DNA from: an uncultured Burkholderiales bacterium
GTDB taxonomy: Bacteria > Pseudomonadota > Gammaproteobacteria > Burkholderiales > Burkholderiaceae_C
NCBI GenBank assembly: GCA_903844385.1
Contig: CAIMTJ010000048.1
Span: forward strand, 1 to 64,000
DNA length: 64,000 nt
Direction: 5' to 3'
How positions within the stretch are numbered: position 1 is the first letter of the stretch; the number at the start of each line of letters is the position of its first letter. The notes below the pieces were generated by a model, which was not told the origin of the DNA, did no database searches, and saw only the letters and a program-made list of their open reading frames with translations. Below, one piece after another: positions 8,827 through 17,842 of this stretch. A program made the position numbers and the translations under genes.

Positions 8827-9009
8827 GGTAGGTGTGCTCCGAGTTCAATCTCTCGCAATCACTTTATCACGAACTCACTGGGCCTCAATCGACCTTTGGC
8901 GCCGAGTCTCTCCAAGAGGCGTGAGTTGATGTCAAACAAACACCTTGATTTATTTTGCCCCTATGCACCATCGAGAAATGGCACAACCCCTTCAACTCGT
9001 TTAAAATGC

Positions 9010-9190
9010 AATGGTCTGCAATCCTCTAAGGCTTTATACTTCCTTGAACCAATGCTCGTATGAGCCAGGGCTTGGAACATCGTCCAATGAGCGTGATCAT
9101 CTCGCGTCAGATGAGCCCAACGTTGGTCTGACCTCGCCCACCTGAACCTTTGCGTTCAGGATGACGGCCTTAGCGGTTTTGCAGACACCC
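9010..9190 (+). ncRNA. ssrS: 6S RNA
   Basis: This stretch has the hallmarks of 6S RNA, which mimics an open promoter and binds sigma70-RNA polymerase. The closing stem GTCTGCAA (9014-9021) pairs exactly with TTGCAGAC (9179-9186), about 170 nt apart. Near the 3' side there is a perfect hairpin CCTGAAC/GTTCAGG (9141-9147 with 9154-9160) followed by TGACGGCC...GCGG, which parallels the E. coli 6S 3' segment in layout. A TAAAAT box at 9002-9007 precedes the 5' end and a terminator follows at 9227-9249. It lies one gene after zapA, the usual neighbourhood. The ends are approximate. Confidence 0.82.
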
Positions 9191-9226
9191 ATTGAACCAA
9201 TTCGTGCCCATCCATTTAGAGCGATC

Positions 9227-9249
9227 GACGTCGTTCTCCGACGTTTTTA
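9227..9249 (+). terminator. Rho-independent terminator after 6S RNA
   Basis: A 6-bp stem ACGTCG/CGACGT (9228-9233 and 9239-9244) with a 5-nt loop is followed by TTTT ATT. It lies about 40 nt after the 6S RNA and before the TauE gene, so it probably ends the RNA or its precursor. Confidence 0.7.
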
Positions 9250-9278
9250 TTCCTCCTTTTTTGCTCTGAGTTTTTCCC

Positions 9279-10094
9279 ATGGATGTTTCTTTTGTCGAAT
9301 TGATTTCCCTCTCCAGCCTTGGGATCGTGACGGGTTTTGCAGCAGGATTATTGGGCCTTGGTGGGGGCTTGATTTTGGTGCCCTTTCTCACCGTTATGCT
9401 CGAGCAGCATGGTGTGGCGCCGGAGCTCACTGTCAAGATGGCCATCGCCACCGCCATGGGCACGATTGTCTTCACGTCCATCGCCAGCGTGAGCGCTCAC
9501 CACAAACGGGGCAATGTGCGCTGGGACATCGTGCGCTCACTCTCACCTGGCATTGTGCTTGGCAGTTGGATCGCCAGCATGGGGCTATTTAGTCACATCA
9601 AAGGCGCGTATCTGGGATTGATTTTTTCCGCCTTCATCGCTTTTTCCGCTTACCAAATGTTTTTGGACAAACGCCCGGAACCTACCCGAGAGTTTCCAAA
9701 GACTTTTGTGCGCTGGATTGCTGGATTGGCCATTGGGTTGCTCTCCGGACTGGTGGGTGCGGGTGGTGGGTTCATCAGCGTGCCCTTCATGCTGTTTTGC
9801 AACATCCCTTTGCTCAACGCGGTGGCCACCAGTGCCGCTTTGGGTTTTCCCATCGCCTTGTCCAACGTGCTGGGCTACACGGTAAGCGGCTGGTCTGTGG
9901 AGAACTTGCCAGCCCACTCGATGGGCTACATTTGGCTGCCGGCCCTCGTGCTGATCGCCACGTTCAGCAGTACCACGGCCAGACTTGGCGTGCGGGCTGC
10001 GCAGACGTGGCCCGTCAAGCGACTCAAGCGCGTGTTTGCAAGCTTGTTGGTCTTTTTAGCCGCCTACATGATCTACAAAAGCCTCTCGATTTGA
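9279..10094 (+). CDS. Sulfite exporter TauE/SafE family permease
   Basis: A 271-residue inner-membrane protein with about eight hydrophobic segments in two repeated halves. Each half has the glycine-rich entry motif of the family: GFAAGLLGLGGGLILVPFL near the N terminus and GLLSGLVGAGGGFISVPFML in the middle. Family members export organosulfur or sulfur oxyanions; the actual substrate is unknown. ATG 9279 is the natural start, shortly after the 6S RNA terminator. Confidence 0.9.
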   Translation: MDVSFVELISLSSLGIVTGFAAGLLGLGGGLILVPFLTVMLEQHGVAPELTVKMAIATAMGTIVFTSIASVSAHHKRGNVRWDIVRSLSPGIVLGSWIASMGLFSHIKGAYLGLIFSAFIAFSAYQMFLDKRPEPTREFPKTFVRWIAGLAIGLLSGLVGAGGGFISVPFMLFCNIPLLNAVATSAALGFPIALSNVLGYTVSGWSVENLPAHSMGYIWLPALVLIATFSSTTARLGVRAAQTWPVKRLKRVFASLLVFLAAYMIYKSLSI

Positions 10095-10113
10095 GTCGGA
10101 TACGGCAAAGAGC

Positions 10114-11265
10114 TCACGGTTGTTGTAATAATAAAGAGGGATGTGCGCTTTTCATCTGCTCTAGATAGTTGAGCACTTGCAGTTGACTTTGTGGGTCATC
10201 GCAGTCAATGATCTTTCGTTGGGGCCAGCCTCTGAGCCAAGTCAACTGCCGCTTGGCCAATTGCCTGGTGGCGGTTTGAGCGATATCCACAAAATGCTGA
10301 TAAGCCACTTCGCTCTCGATATCTGGCATCAACAGCGGCTCAGACACAGCAGGATATTTTTGTTGGAGAGTGGCCCACAACTCATAAGCTTGTCGGTAGC
10401 CCACACTTTTCATACTGGGCAAGTCCGCACTCACCTGTGGCTTGGCCACCAAACCTTGAACCTCGGCCAAGAAGCCCGCGTCAAGCATTGCTTGAAAACG
10501 CCCATGGATTCTTTGGTGCAGCCAAGACCTCTTGGCCGGTTCAAGTGAGAGCAACAAAAAACGCTCACTTCCATTGGCTTGGAGGACAACACCCCCATCG
10601 ATTGGCGAGGAATGGGTGTGCTCACCCGTCAGCTGCTCCTCTGAACTTCCCACTTTCTCATGGTTGTCACTCTCTTGTGTCTGCCCACCCAGCGAATGGG
10701 GATCCTTGTACTTGGATTGAAACGCGGACAAGGGCTGCCCCGTGATGCGCCAGACTTCCAATGCACGCGAAATTCTTTGCGAGTCGCCAGGCGCCAAGCG
10801 AGTTGCCGTCTGTGGGTCAACTCGAGAGAGCTGTTCGTGCATGGCCGCCCATCCAAGCACTTGGGCTTCTTGGGCCAAGGCTTCACGCACTTTGGGGTCG
10901 CTTTTGGGCATCTCATCCAAGCCCTCACTCAGGGCCTTGAAGTAAAGCATTGTGCCGCCCACCAACACTGGTAAACGACGTCTTTCGCGAATCTGCCCTA
11001 TCAAGGTATTGGCGTCCCTCACAAATTCGGCTGCACTGTAAACTTGATCCAAACTTCTGATGTCTATCAAATGGTGAGGCACTTGTGACAAGTCAGCCGC
11101 AGAAGGCTTTGCCGACCCAATGTCCATACCTTGGTAAACCAAGGCCGAATCCATACTGATGATTTCGATGGGCCAACGCTTGGCCAAGGCCATGGCCAAA
11201 TTGGACTTTCCAGAAGCGGTGGGGCCCACCAAGGCCAAGCAAGTCCAATGCGGCAAGGCGGACAT
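10114..11265 (-). CDS. miaA: tRNA dimethylallyltransferase (with insertion)
   Basis: Adds the dimethylallyl group to A37 of tRNAs reading UNN codons. The P-loop GPTASGKS is at residues 14-21, with MDSALVYQGMDIGSAKP just after and the VGGTMLYFKAL and SVGYRQAYELW segments further on. At 383 aa it is well above the usual 300-320. The excess is a hydrophilic, Ser/Glu/His-rich insertion at about residues 187-231, just after the GQPLSAFQ segment, plus a longer C terminus. It lies 56 nt behind mutL on the same strand, the mutL-miaA order found in many proteobacteria. Confidence 0.94.
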   Translation of the reverse strand: MSALPHWTCLALVGPTASGKSNLAMALAKRWPIEIISMDSALVYQGMDIGSAKPSAADLSQVPHHLIDIRSLDQVYSAAEFVRDANTLIGQIRERRRLPVLVGGTMLYFKALSEGLDEMPKSDPKVREALAQEAQVLGWAAMHEQLSRVDPQTATRLAPGDSQRISRALEVWRITGQPLSAFQSKYKDPHSLGGQTQESDNHEKVGSSEEQLTGEHTHSSPIDGGVVLQANGSERFLLLSLEPAKRSWLHQRIHGRFQAMLDAGFLAEVQGLVAKPQVSADLPSMKSVGYRQAYELWATLQQKYPAVSEPLLMPDIESEVAYQHFVDIAQTATRQLAKRQLTWLRGWPQRKIIDCDDPQSQLQVLNYLEQMKSAHPSLLLQQP

Positions 11266-11321
11266 GAGACTTCAATCCCCGCTTGAAGCGAGCAGCTCTA
11301 AGCGCAAAGCCTGCCCAACCA

Positions 11322-13334
11322 TTAGCGACCTCGCATGAACAAGGCGTCCAGCGCTTTGATGCTCAATTGATGCCAAGTGGGGCGGCCATGGTTGCATTGA
11401 TCCGAGCGTTGGGTGACCTCCATTTGACGCAGCAAATCGTTCATCTCCCCTAGGGTGAGCTGACGGTTGGCCCTCACTGCCGAGTGGCATGCCATGCTGG
11501 CCAGCAAATCATTGCGGGCGCGCTCAATCACCCACTCGCCCTCATGCTGCGCCAAATCACTCAATACGCCACGAACCAAAGCCACCCAATCAGCGTCGCC
11601 CAAGGCCGCAGGAACAGCGCGGATGGCCAGGGTTTTGGCTGATAGGGCCGTCACCTCCAAACCCAATGTTGACAAGGTCGAGGCATGCTCCTGGGCGACC
11701 ACCATTTCCTCCTCTGTCGCGGCAAAGCTCACGGGAATGAGCAGTGTTTGACTGCTCAGGGTGTTGGCATCCCACTGTGTTTTGAGCCTCTCGTAAACAA
11801 TGCGCTCGTGCGCGGCATGGATATCGACCAACATCAAGCCTTGCGCGTTTTCTGCAAGCAAGTAAATACCGTGCAACTGCGCCAAGGCGCGTCCCATCGG
11901 CCAGTCTTGTGGAGCTTCTGGCAAAGCAAGCGATGGTGGAGGTGAAATGCCTCTTAAAGACCCATCGACCGATGCGGGCTGATTGAAGTCTTCGCGCTCA
12001 GGGGCTTGGGAGCGTTCAGCTTGAAGATCTCGCTCGTTCAAATCCGTCCCAACCAGTGCAGACGAAGTGGTGTCCTGAGCGCTGGAGGGATTCCACAAGG
12101 CTTTGAGACTGGCCATGGAGTCGACATTCAAATTCATGGTCGATTGACGCCACGCTGAAGGGGTGAATGCCGCTGCTTTGCCAGGACCATAAGAGCCCCC
12201 CCCAAAAAGGGCTTGATTGGGCAGTGGCGTGCGGGGCAACTGACTGGGCTCGCCAGAGCTTGCGACGGCAGCATGGTCATGGAAGGCGCTTTCTGAGACT
12301 CGCGGCTTACTGAGAGCTGCTTGCAATGCGTGAACAATGACTTGATGTATATCTCTGGAATCTCTGAAACGCACCTCAATTTTGGTGGGATGCACATTCA
12401 CATCCACGCGTTTTGGGTCCATTTCCAAAAAGAGAATGTACACAGGCTGACGTTGTCCGTGCAGTACATCTTGATAAGACGTGCGAATGGCGTGGGTGAT
12501 GACCTTGTCTCGAACAAAGCGTTGATTCACGTAAGCGAACTGATGGTCTCCTCGCGCTCGCGAGGCCTGGGGCAATCCAACGCGGCCATAGATCCTGACC
12601 CCCCGCTCTTCATGATCGATGGCCAAAGACTCGTCTAAAAAGTCCTGGCCCAATACATCGGCCATGCGCTGCTCGAGCGCAGACACGAGCGCCTGCTCGC
12701 TTGGCTTGTGAGCGCGCCACTGCTGCACCAACTTGCCTTCGTGCCAAACGGTAAAGCCCACATCGGGCCTGGCCAGGGCATGACGCCTGACAGACTCCAC
12801 GCAATGGGCGAGTTCAGTGGCGTCGGTTTTTAAGAATTTGCGTCTCGCTGGGGTGCTGAAAAAAAGCTCCCTCACCTCCACGGTTGTGCCCTTGGCGCGA
12901 GCGGCAGCACTCAACTCACCTGTGCGAGCTTGCAAAGACATCGCCACCGCTTGATCTTCAACTCGAGAGACGATGGCGAGTTCACTGATCGAGGCAATGG
13001 CCGCCAGTGCTTCACCGCGAAAGCCCATGGAAGCGACTTCTTCCAGGTCGTGCAAATTTTCAATTTTGCTGGTGGCATGGCGCTTCAAAGCCATGGCCAA
13101 TTGCTCACTGGGAATGCCGTTGCCGTCGTCTTCAACACTGATGAGTCTCACGCCACCGGCAAGCAAGCGCAAATCAATGTGTGTGGCACTGGCGTCCAAT
13201 GCGTTGTCAACCAACTCCTTGACAACAGAGGCCGGGCGCTCAATCACCTCGCCAGCGGCGATTTGGCTGATCAACTCGCTGGCCAACTCCTGAATGGGAC
13301 GAGGCTTATTGGATGGGGGCAGTGCTGTGTTCAC
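11322..13334 (-). CDS. mutL: DNA mismatch repair protein MutL
   Basis: GHKL ATPase of mismatch repair. The N-terminal half has ELVDNALDA, VEDDGNGI and SMGFRGEAL. The C-terminal half holds the motifs of nicking MutL proteins: DIHAAHERIVYE (a variant of DQHA-X2-E-X4-E), ACHSAVRA and CNHGRP. This suggests a MutH-independent system in which MutL itself cuts the strand. Between them lies a long low-complexity linker at about residues 345-470. The start appears to be GTG at 13334. Length is 670 aa. Confidence 0.95.
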   Translation of the reverse strand: MNTALPPSNKPRPIQELASELISQIAAGEVIERPASVVKELVDNALDASATHIDLRLLAGGVRLISVEDDGNGIPSEQLAMALKRHATSKIENLHDLEEVASMGFRGEALAAIASISELAIVSRVEDQAVAMSLQARTGELSAAARAKGTTVEVRELFFSTPARRKFLKTDATELAHCVESVRRHALARPDVGFTVWHEGKLVQQWRAHKPSEQALVSALEQRMADVLGQDFLDESLAIDHEERGVRIYGRVGLPQASRARGDHQFAYVNQRFVRDKVITHAIRTSYQDVLHGQRQPVYILFLEMDPKRVDVNVHPTKIEVRFRDSRDIHQVIVHALQAALSKPRVSESAFHDHAAVASSGEPSQLPRTPLPNQALFGGGSYGPGKAAAFTPSAWRQSTMNLNVDSMASLKALWNPSSAQDTTSSALVGTDLNERDLQAERSQAPEREDFNQPASVDGSLRGISPPPSLALPEAPQDWPMGRALAQLHGIYLLAENAQGLMLVDIHAAHERIVYERLKTQWDANTLSSQTLLIPVSFAATEEEMVVAQEHASTLSTLGLEVTALSAKTLAIRAVPAALGDADWVALVRGVLSDLAQHEGEWVIERARNDLLASMACHSAVRANRQLTLGEMNDLLRQMEVTQRSDQCNHGRPTWHQLSIKALDALFMRGR

Positions 13335-13435
13335 ACTCGCATTTTAGATGACAAGCTCGTGGCTGATCAAAACAACCCCCCAAGACAGTCCAAGACCGAC
13401 AGTCCAAGACCTCGAAATGAAGGGATAATCGAGCC

Positions 13436-14110
13436 ATGACCCTTTTGATGCAATATTTGGACCTACTCTTACACATCGATCGCACTTTGCAAGAGGTGGT
13501 TGCCAACTATGGCGATTGGACTTATGGATTGATCTTTTTGATCATTTTTCTAGAAACTGGGCTGGTCATCACTCCCATCCTACCTGGGGACTCTTTGCTC
13601 TTCATGGTGGGCACCCTGTGTGGCTTGGGGCTTTTGTCATGGCCCATCGCTTTCGGCCTATGCGTAGCGGCAGCCATCTTGGGCGACCAGTTGAATTTTT
13701 TGACAGGTCGCTATTTGAGTCCACGCCTCATGACAGGTCCGCTGGGCCGCTTGATCAATGCCAAGAACATTGCTCGAACACATCAATTTTTCAAAACCTA
13801 TGGTCCGGCCACCTTGGTATTGGCGCGCTTTATGCCACTCATTCGAACTTTTGCGCCCTTTGTGGCTGGATTGGGCGCCATGAACGCGAGCACTTTCACC
13901 CTCTACAACGCCAGTGGTGGCTTGTTGTGGGTGGCCAGCGTGCTGGCCTTGGGGCTTTTCTTTGGTCAACTCGAATGGGTGCGTACCCATTTAGAGATCA
14001 TCATTTGGGCTTTGATTTTGGTCCCGAGTGGTTTGGCCGTTTGGAGTGCCTGGAGAGCCCAAACTGGCCACGACAACGTTGCCCCAAACAGCAGCCCCCC
14101 TTTCAAATGA
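13436..14110 (+). CDS. DedA-family inner-membrane protein
   Basis: A 224-residue DedA/SNARE-associated (VTT) protein. It shows the early acidic-plus-glycine segment ETGLVITPILPGDSLLF, the central GRYLSPRLM... region, and the FARFMPLIRTFAPFVAG re-entrant arginine motif. DedA proteins are thought to flip lipids such as undecaprenyl phosphate or phosphatidylethanolamine and to support membrane potential. Several transmembrane helices are visible. Divergent from mutL, 101 nt away. Confidence 0.92.
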   Translation: MTLLMQYLDLLLHIDRTLQEVVANYGDWTYGLIFLIIFLETGLVITPILPGDSLLFMVGTLCGLGLLSWPIAFGLCVAAAILGDQLNFLTGRYLSPRLMTGPLGRLINAKNIARTHQFFKTYGPATLVLARFMPLIRTFAPFVAGLGAMNASTFTLYNASGGLLWVASVLALGLFFGQLEWVRTHLEIIIWALILVPSGLAVWSAWRAQTGHDNVAPNSSPPFK

Positions 14111-14208
14111 ATTCCACTTGGGCTTTGCTGCTAGAGCGCTCTTGCCTGGTTTAACATCGGGTATCAGTTTTTTTTCATGGTGACTATACCTTTGTGAGGT
14201 TTGACCGC

Positions 14209-15531
14209 ATGAACTCTCCCACCGATCCTTTACTGCGACCCCAAGTCGATTCATCGCGTGTGCCATTTTGGGCTTATACCGACCCCCAACTGCACGCCCA
14301 GGAATTGAATCGAATTTTTTATGGTGCTCACTGGAACTATGTGGGCTTGCTGGCCGAAATTCCCCAATTGGGTGACTTTAAAAAATCCCAAGTCGGCGAG
14401 CGTGAGGTGATCATGGTCAAAGACCATGTCCATCCCACTCAAAAAGACATCGATCACGGCATTCGCGTGGTCGAAAACCGGTGCGCTCACCGGGGCGTGA
14501 GGTTTTGCCAAAAAACCCATGGCAATCAACGCAGCTTTGTTTGCCCCTATCACCAATGGGCCTACAAGCTCAATGGCGATCTGGGCGGACTGCCATTCAA
14601 GGACGGGGTTGAGCGAGACGGTCAAATCCAAGGTGGGATGCCCAAAGACTTTGATTTAAAACAACACGGTTTGAATCGCCTCAAAGTCGAGGTGTTGCAC
14701 GGTTTGGTCTTTGCCACTTTTGACCACAATGCTCAACCGCTTCACGACTACTTGGGGCCGAAGATTTTGCCTTGGGTGGAGCGCATTTTCAAATCTCGTG
14801 AACTGACCCTTTTGGGCTACAACCGCCAGCGAATTCCGGGCAACTGGAAGCTGATGATGGAGAACATCAAAGACCCCTATCACCCAGGCTTGCTGCACAC
14901 TTGGTTTGTGACTTTTGGTCTGTGGCGAGCGGACCAGCGCAGTCGCATGGTCATGGATGACTTGGGCCGACATGCCGTGATGATCTCGCAAAGAAATGAG
15001 GGTGGTGGTGGCGCGGTCACCCAGGGCGTCACCAGTTTTAAGCCCAACATGAAACTTCACGACGATCGTCTGCTTGATATTGTTCAAGAGCCCTGGTGGA
15101 CCATCCCTGACCCCGCAGAGCTCAGCAAGTCCATCACCCCCAGCGTCACCATGATCACCTTGTTTCCCAGTTTGATCATTCAGCAACAAGTCAACTCGCT
15201 ATCGACTCGACAAATCATCCCCAATGGACATGGTCAATTTGATTTTGTATGGACCCATTTTGGCTTCAAGGACGATACGCCTGAGATGACGCGCAGACGA
15301 CTGCGACAAGCCAATTTGTTTGGTCCTGCGGGTTATGTGAGCGCTGACGACGGCGAAGTGATTGAGTTCAGTCAAGCCGGCTTTGAGCAATTCAACAGCG
15401 ATGGCTTGCGCCAAGGCGAAACTTTGTGTGAGTTGGGCGGCAAGGAAGTCGCCATGACCGATCACATGGTCACCGAAACTTTGATTCGCGGCATGTACCA
15501 GTATTGGAATGAGGTGATGGGCCATGCATGA
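14209..15531 (+). CDS. Rieske aromatic-ring dioxygenase, large subunit (anthranilate-type)
   Basis: Catalytic alpha subunit of a ring-hydroxylating dioxygenase, 440 aa. The Rieske [2Fe-2S] ligands are C92, H94, C112 and H115; the mononuclear iron histidines are H225 and H230 in DPYHPGLLHTW. The sequence around MRLRQANLFGPAGYVSADDGE-like positions resembles the anthranilate 1,2-dioxygenase (AndAc) and salicylate 5-hydroxylase group more than the naphthalene group, but this is from memory. ATG 14209 has GAGG 9 nt upstream. The small subunit overlaps by 8 nt. No ferredoxin or reductase gene is near, so electrons must come from elsewhere. Confidence 0.9.
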   Translation: MNSPTDPLLRPQVDSSRVPFWAYTDPQLHAQELNRIFYGAHWNYVGLLAEIPQLGDFKKSQVGEREVIMVKDHVHPTQKDIDHGIRVVENRCAHRGVRFCQKTHGNQRSFVCPYHQWAYKLNGDLGGLPFKDGVERDGQIQGGMPKDFDLKQHGLNRLKVEVLHGLVFATFDHNAQPLHDYLGPKILPWVERIFKSRELTLLGYNRQRIPGNWKLMMENIKDPYHPGLLHTWFVTFGLWRADQRSRMVMDDLGRHAVMISQRNEGGGGAVTQGVTSFKPNMKLHDDRLLDIVQEPWWTIPDPAELSKSITPSVTMITLFPSLIIQQQVNSLSTRQIIPNGHGQFDFVWTHFGFKDDTPEMTRRRLRQANLFGPAGYVSADDGEVIEFSQAGFEQFNSDGLRQGETLCELGGKEVAMTDHMVTETLIRGMYQYWNEVMGHA

Positions 15532-16099
15532 CAACACACCCCCCAACCGACTGGGAAATATCACCCCGGTTGATGATCAAGCAACACTGCAAAACTTGCA
15601 GCTCGAGATCAACCACCTCAACGCTCAATATGCTCGGGCCTTGGACGAGAAAGATTTTGAGCAGTGGCCTGAGTTCTTCATTCATGAAGGTCGTTACACG
15701 GTTCGATCACGAGAAAATCACGAGCGTGGTCTGCCCTTGGCCTTGATGGATTTGGAGAGTCAAGGTATGATGAAAGACCGCATCTACGGCGTGACCAACA
15801 CCATTTTTCATGCGCCTTATTACACCCGCCATGTGGTGAGCTGCACCTTGGTTGTGGGCAGCACCCCCACATCGAGCTTGAGCCCACCCGTCCAATCGAC
15901 CACACTGGGTCCAACCCTTTGGGTAAGCAGCACGTCTTACGCTGTATTCAGAACCAAGCCCACACAAGCCACCGAGGTTTTCAATGTGGGTCAGTACTTG
16001 GACCACTGGACAAGCACTCCAACAGGCCTGAAATTGGTCTCCCGGCTCTGTGTCTACGACAGTGAAATGGTCCTCAACTCTTTTATTTACCCGATTTAA
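15524..16099 (+). CDS. Aromatic-ring dioxygenase, small subunit
   Basis: A 191-residue beta subunit of the oxygenase started by the preceding gene. It has the SnoaL/NTF2-like fold signature of the family: an early helix with YARALDEKDFEQWPEFF, then the RTR-like HAPYYTRHVVSCTLV strand region. Its ATG lies 8 nt inside the alpha-subunit gene behind a GAGGTG sequence, so the two are coupled. The beta subunit stabilises the alpha3beta3 complex. A Pro/Thr/Ser-rich insertion (about residues 112-126) makes the middle somewhat irregular. Confidence 0.88.
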   Translation: MHDNTPPNRLGNITPVDDQATLQNLQLEINHLNAQYARALDEKDFEQWPEFFIHEGRYTVRSRENHERGLPLALMDLESQGMMKDRIYGVTNTIFHAPYYTRHVVSCTLVVGSTPTSSLSPPVQSTTLGPTLWVSSTSYAVFRTKPTQATEVFNVGQYLDHWTSTPTGLKLVSRLCVYDSEMVLNSFIYPI

Positions 16100-16114
16100 C
16101 GCTCGCTTGGCACC

Positions 16115-17842
16115 TCAAGTTCTCGTTCTGGCCAGCGGCGGGTTGCGAGAAAAATAGCGCACCAAGGCCAACACCAAGGCCTCGGCCATTTGCTTTTGAA
16201 ACCCCGGCGTCAACAACTGTTTCTCCTCTTGGGGGTTGCTGATAAAAGCGGTCTCCACCAAAACGCTGGGAATATCGGGGGCCTTGAGCACGGCAAACCC
16301 CGCTTGTTCAACTTGGCCCTTGTGGAGCATGCCGACCCTGGAGATTTGACCCAAGAGCTCATGGCCGAGCTTCAAGCTGTCGTTGATTTGGGCGGCCGTG
16401 CTCATGTCCAAGAGCGTCTTTTGCACCAACTCATCGCGGCTCTTGAGATTGACCCCACCCACCAAATCGGCTTTGTTTTCTTGATTGGCCATCCACATCG
16501 CCGCTGCACTGGAGGCCCCCCCCTGGCTCAAGGCAAATACACTGGCCCCACGCGCCTTGGGGGTCATGAATGCATCAGCGTGCAAGCTGATGAAGAGATC
16601 GGCTTGAACGCGTTGGGCCTTGATGACGCGTTGCTGCAAAGGGACAAAATAGTCATCGTCTCGCGTTAAAAAAGCGCGCATGGGTAGCACACCGCTTCGA
16701 GTCTTGACGCGGGTGGCATTGATGAGCGTTTGCAACTGCTGAGCAATGGCCAAAACCACATCCTTTTCACGCGTGCCATTGGGCCCAATGGCGCCAGGGT
16801 CTTCGCCTCCATGCCCGGGGTCGAGAGCGATCACGATAAAGCGGTCGACTTCGACTGCATGGGGCTCGCTGCCCAGGACTGAAGACCCCACCCCTGCTCC
16901 CGCACGGGGGCTCAAGCTGGCAAAGGGTGTTGCTTGGCTCGGTGGCAAGCTGGGTTTGGACAAGGGGGGAGCACTCGCAACGGCTGGGGGTGCGGTGCTG
17001 ATGCTGGCGTTGACGCTCGTGGCGGGCGTTTGACTCGGTGCTGGCGGCGCTGGATTGACGGGCGTGTTCTGACGCTCTGGACGGCTCGCCACCCCCTTGG
17101 CGGCGAGATTATCCAAGGCAGTCGATGGGTTGTTCGGTTTTTGTCCAAACACCTCACGACTCACCGCCTGGTCCACAGGCGTGTCCGACATCTTGGGGCT
17201 TTGGGCCTGGAGCCACTCGGTCAATGCGTCCTCTTTGCCCAACGCGGGTTTGGACGGCGTATCGAGCTTGGCTGAATTCGCTGCCTTGGAGCGGGCAGTA
17301 TCAACACTCAAATTGCCACCCTGCATCTTTTGAGCAATCAAGGCCTCCAAGGGGTCGATCTCTTTGAGAGGATACAAATCCAACACCAAGCGGTAGCCAT
17401 ACTGCACTTGATCAGCTCGGCTCGAACTCAAGGCGGTCAAATTGAACACCTGGGGGATGACCTCTTGGCGCAGATCAAAGACCAAGCGCACAACGCCTGG
17501 AGAAAACTGCCCCACGCGAACACCGGCAATGAAAGGGTCATCGGATTTGATTTTTCCAACCAACTCTTTGAGCGCCGGGTTCAAATCAACCCCCGTGATG
17601 TCCAGGGCCAAACGAGCGGGGTTCGCGACCAAAAAGGGTTGTGCGCCCAAGGGCACATCGGACTCGATGGTCACCCGGGTGTACTCTTTGGCTGGCCACA
17701 CACGAACCGCCATGATGTTGGCACCCCAAGCCAACTCTTGTGCGCCCAGCAACAGCACCAACGAGCCTGATTGCACAAAGCCTCGCCGAGTCAGCCGTCC
17801 TTGGGGGACGCGCACAAGATCCAAGTGACTTTTAACCTTCAC
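16115..17842 (-). CDS. amiC: N-acetylmuramoyl-L-alanine amidase AmiC (Tat-exported)
   Basis: Periplasmic amidase that splits septal peptidoglycan. The N terminus has a twin-arginine signal (LTRRGFVQSGSLVLLL) as in E. coli AmiC. An AMIN domain follows (about residues 45-150), then a long Ala/Pro/Ser-rich linker, then the zinc amidase domain with ALDPGHGGEDPGA, the metal His in SLHADAF, and the catalytic Glu in VETAFISN. At about 575 aa it is longer than usual because of the linker. GTG 17842 overlaps the tsaE stop by 4 nt; GTG 17854 is also possible. tsaE and amiC neighbouring is common in proteobacteria. Confidence 0.94.
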   Translation of the reverse strand: MKVKSHLDLVRVPQGRLTRRGFVQSGSLVLLLGAQELAWGANIMAVRVWPAKEYTRVTIESDVPLGAQPFLVANPARLALDITGVDLNPALKELVGKIKSDDPFIAGVRVGQFSPGVVRLVFDLRQEVIPQVFNLTALSSSRADQVQYGYRLVLDLYPLKEIDPLEALIAQKMQGGNLSVDTARSKAANSAKLDTPSKPALGKEDALTEWLQAQSPKMSDTPVDQAVSREVFGQKPNNPSTALDNLAAKGVASRPERQNTPVNPAPPAPSQTPATSVNASISTAPPAVASAPPLSKPSLPPSQATPFASLSPRAGAGVGSSVLGSEPHAVEVDRFIVIALDPGHGGEDPGAIGPNGTREKDVVLAIAQQLQTLINATRVKTRSGVLPMRAFLTRDDDYFVPLQQRVIKAQRVQADLFISLHADAFMTPKARGASVFALSQGGASSAAAMWMANQENKADLVGGVNLKSRDELVQKTLLDMSTAAQINDSLKLGHELLGQISRVGMLHKGQVEQAGFAVLKAPDIPSVLVETAFISNPQEEKQLLTPGFQKQMAEALVLALVRYFSRNPPLARTRT

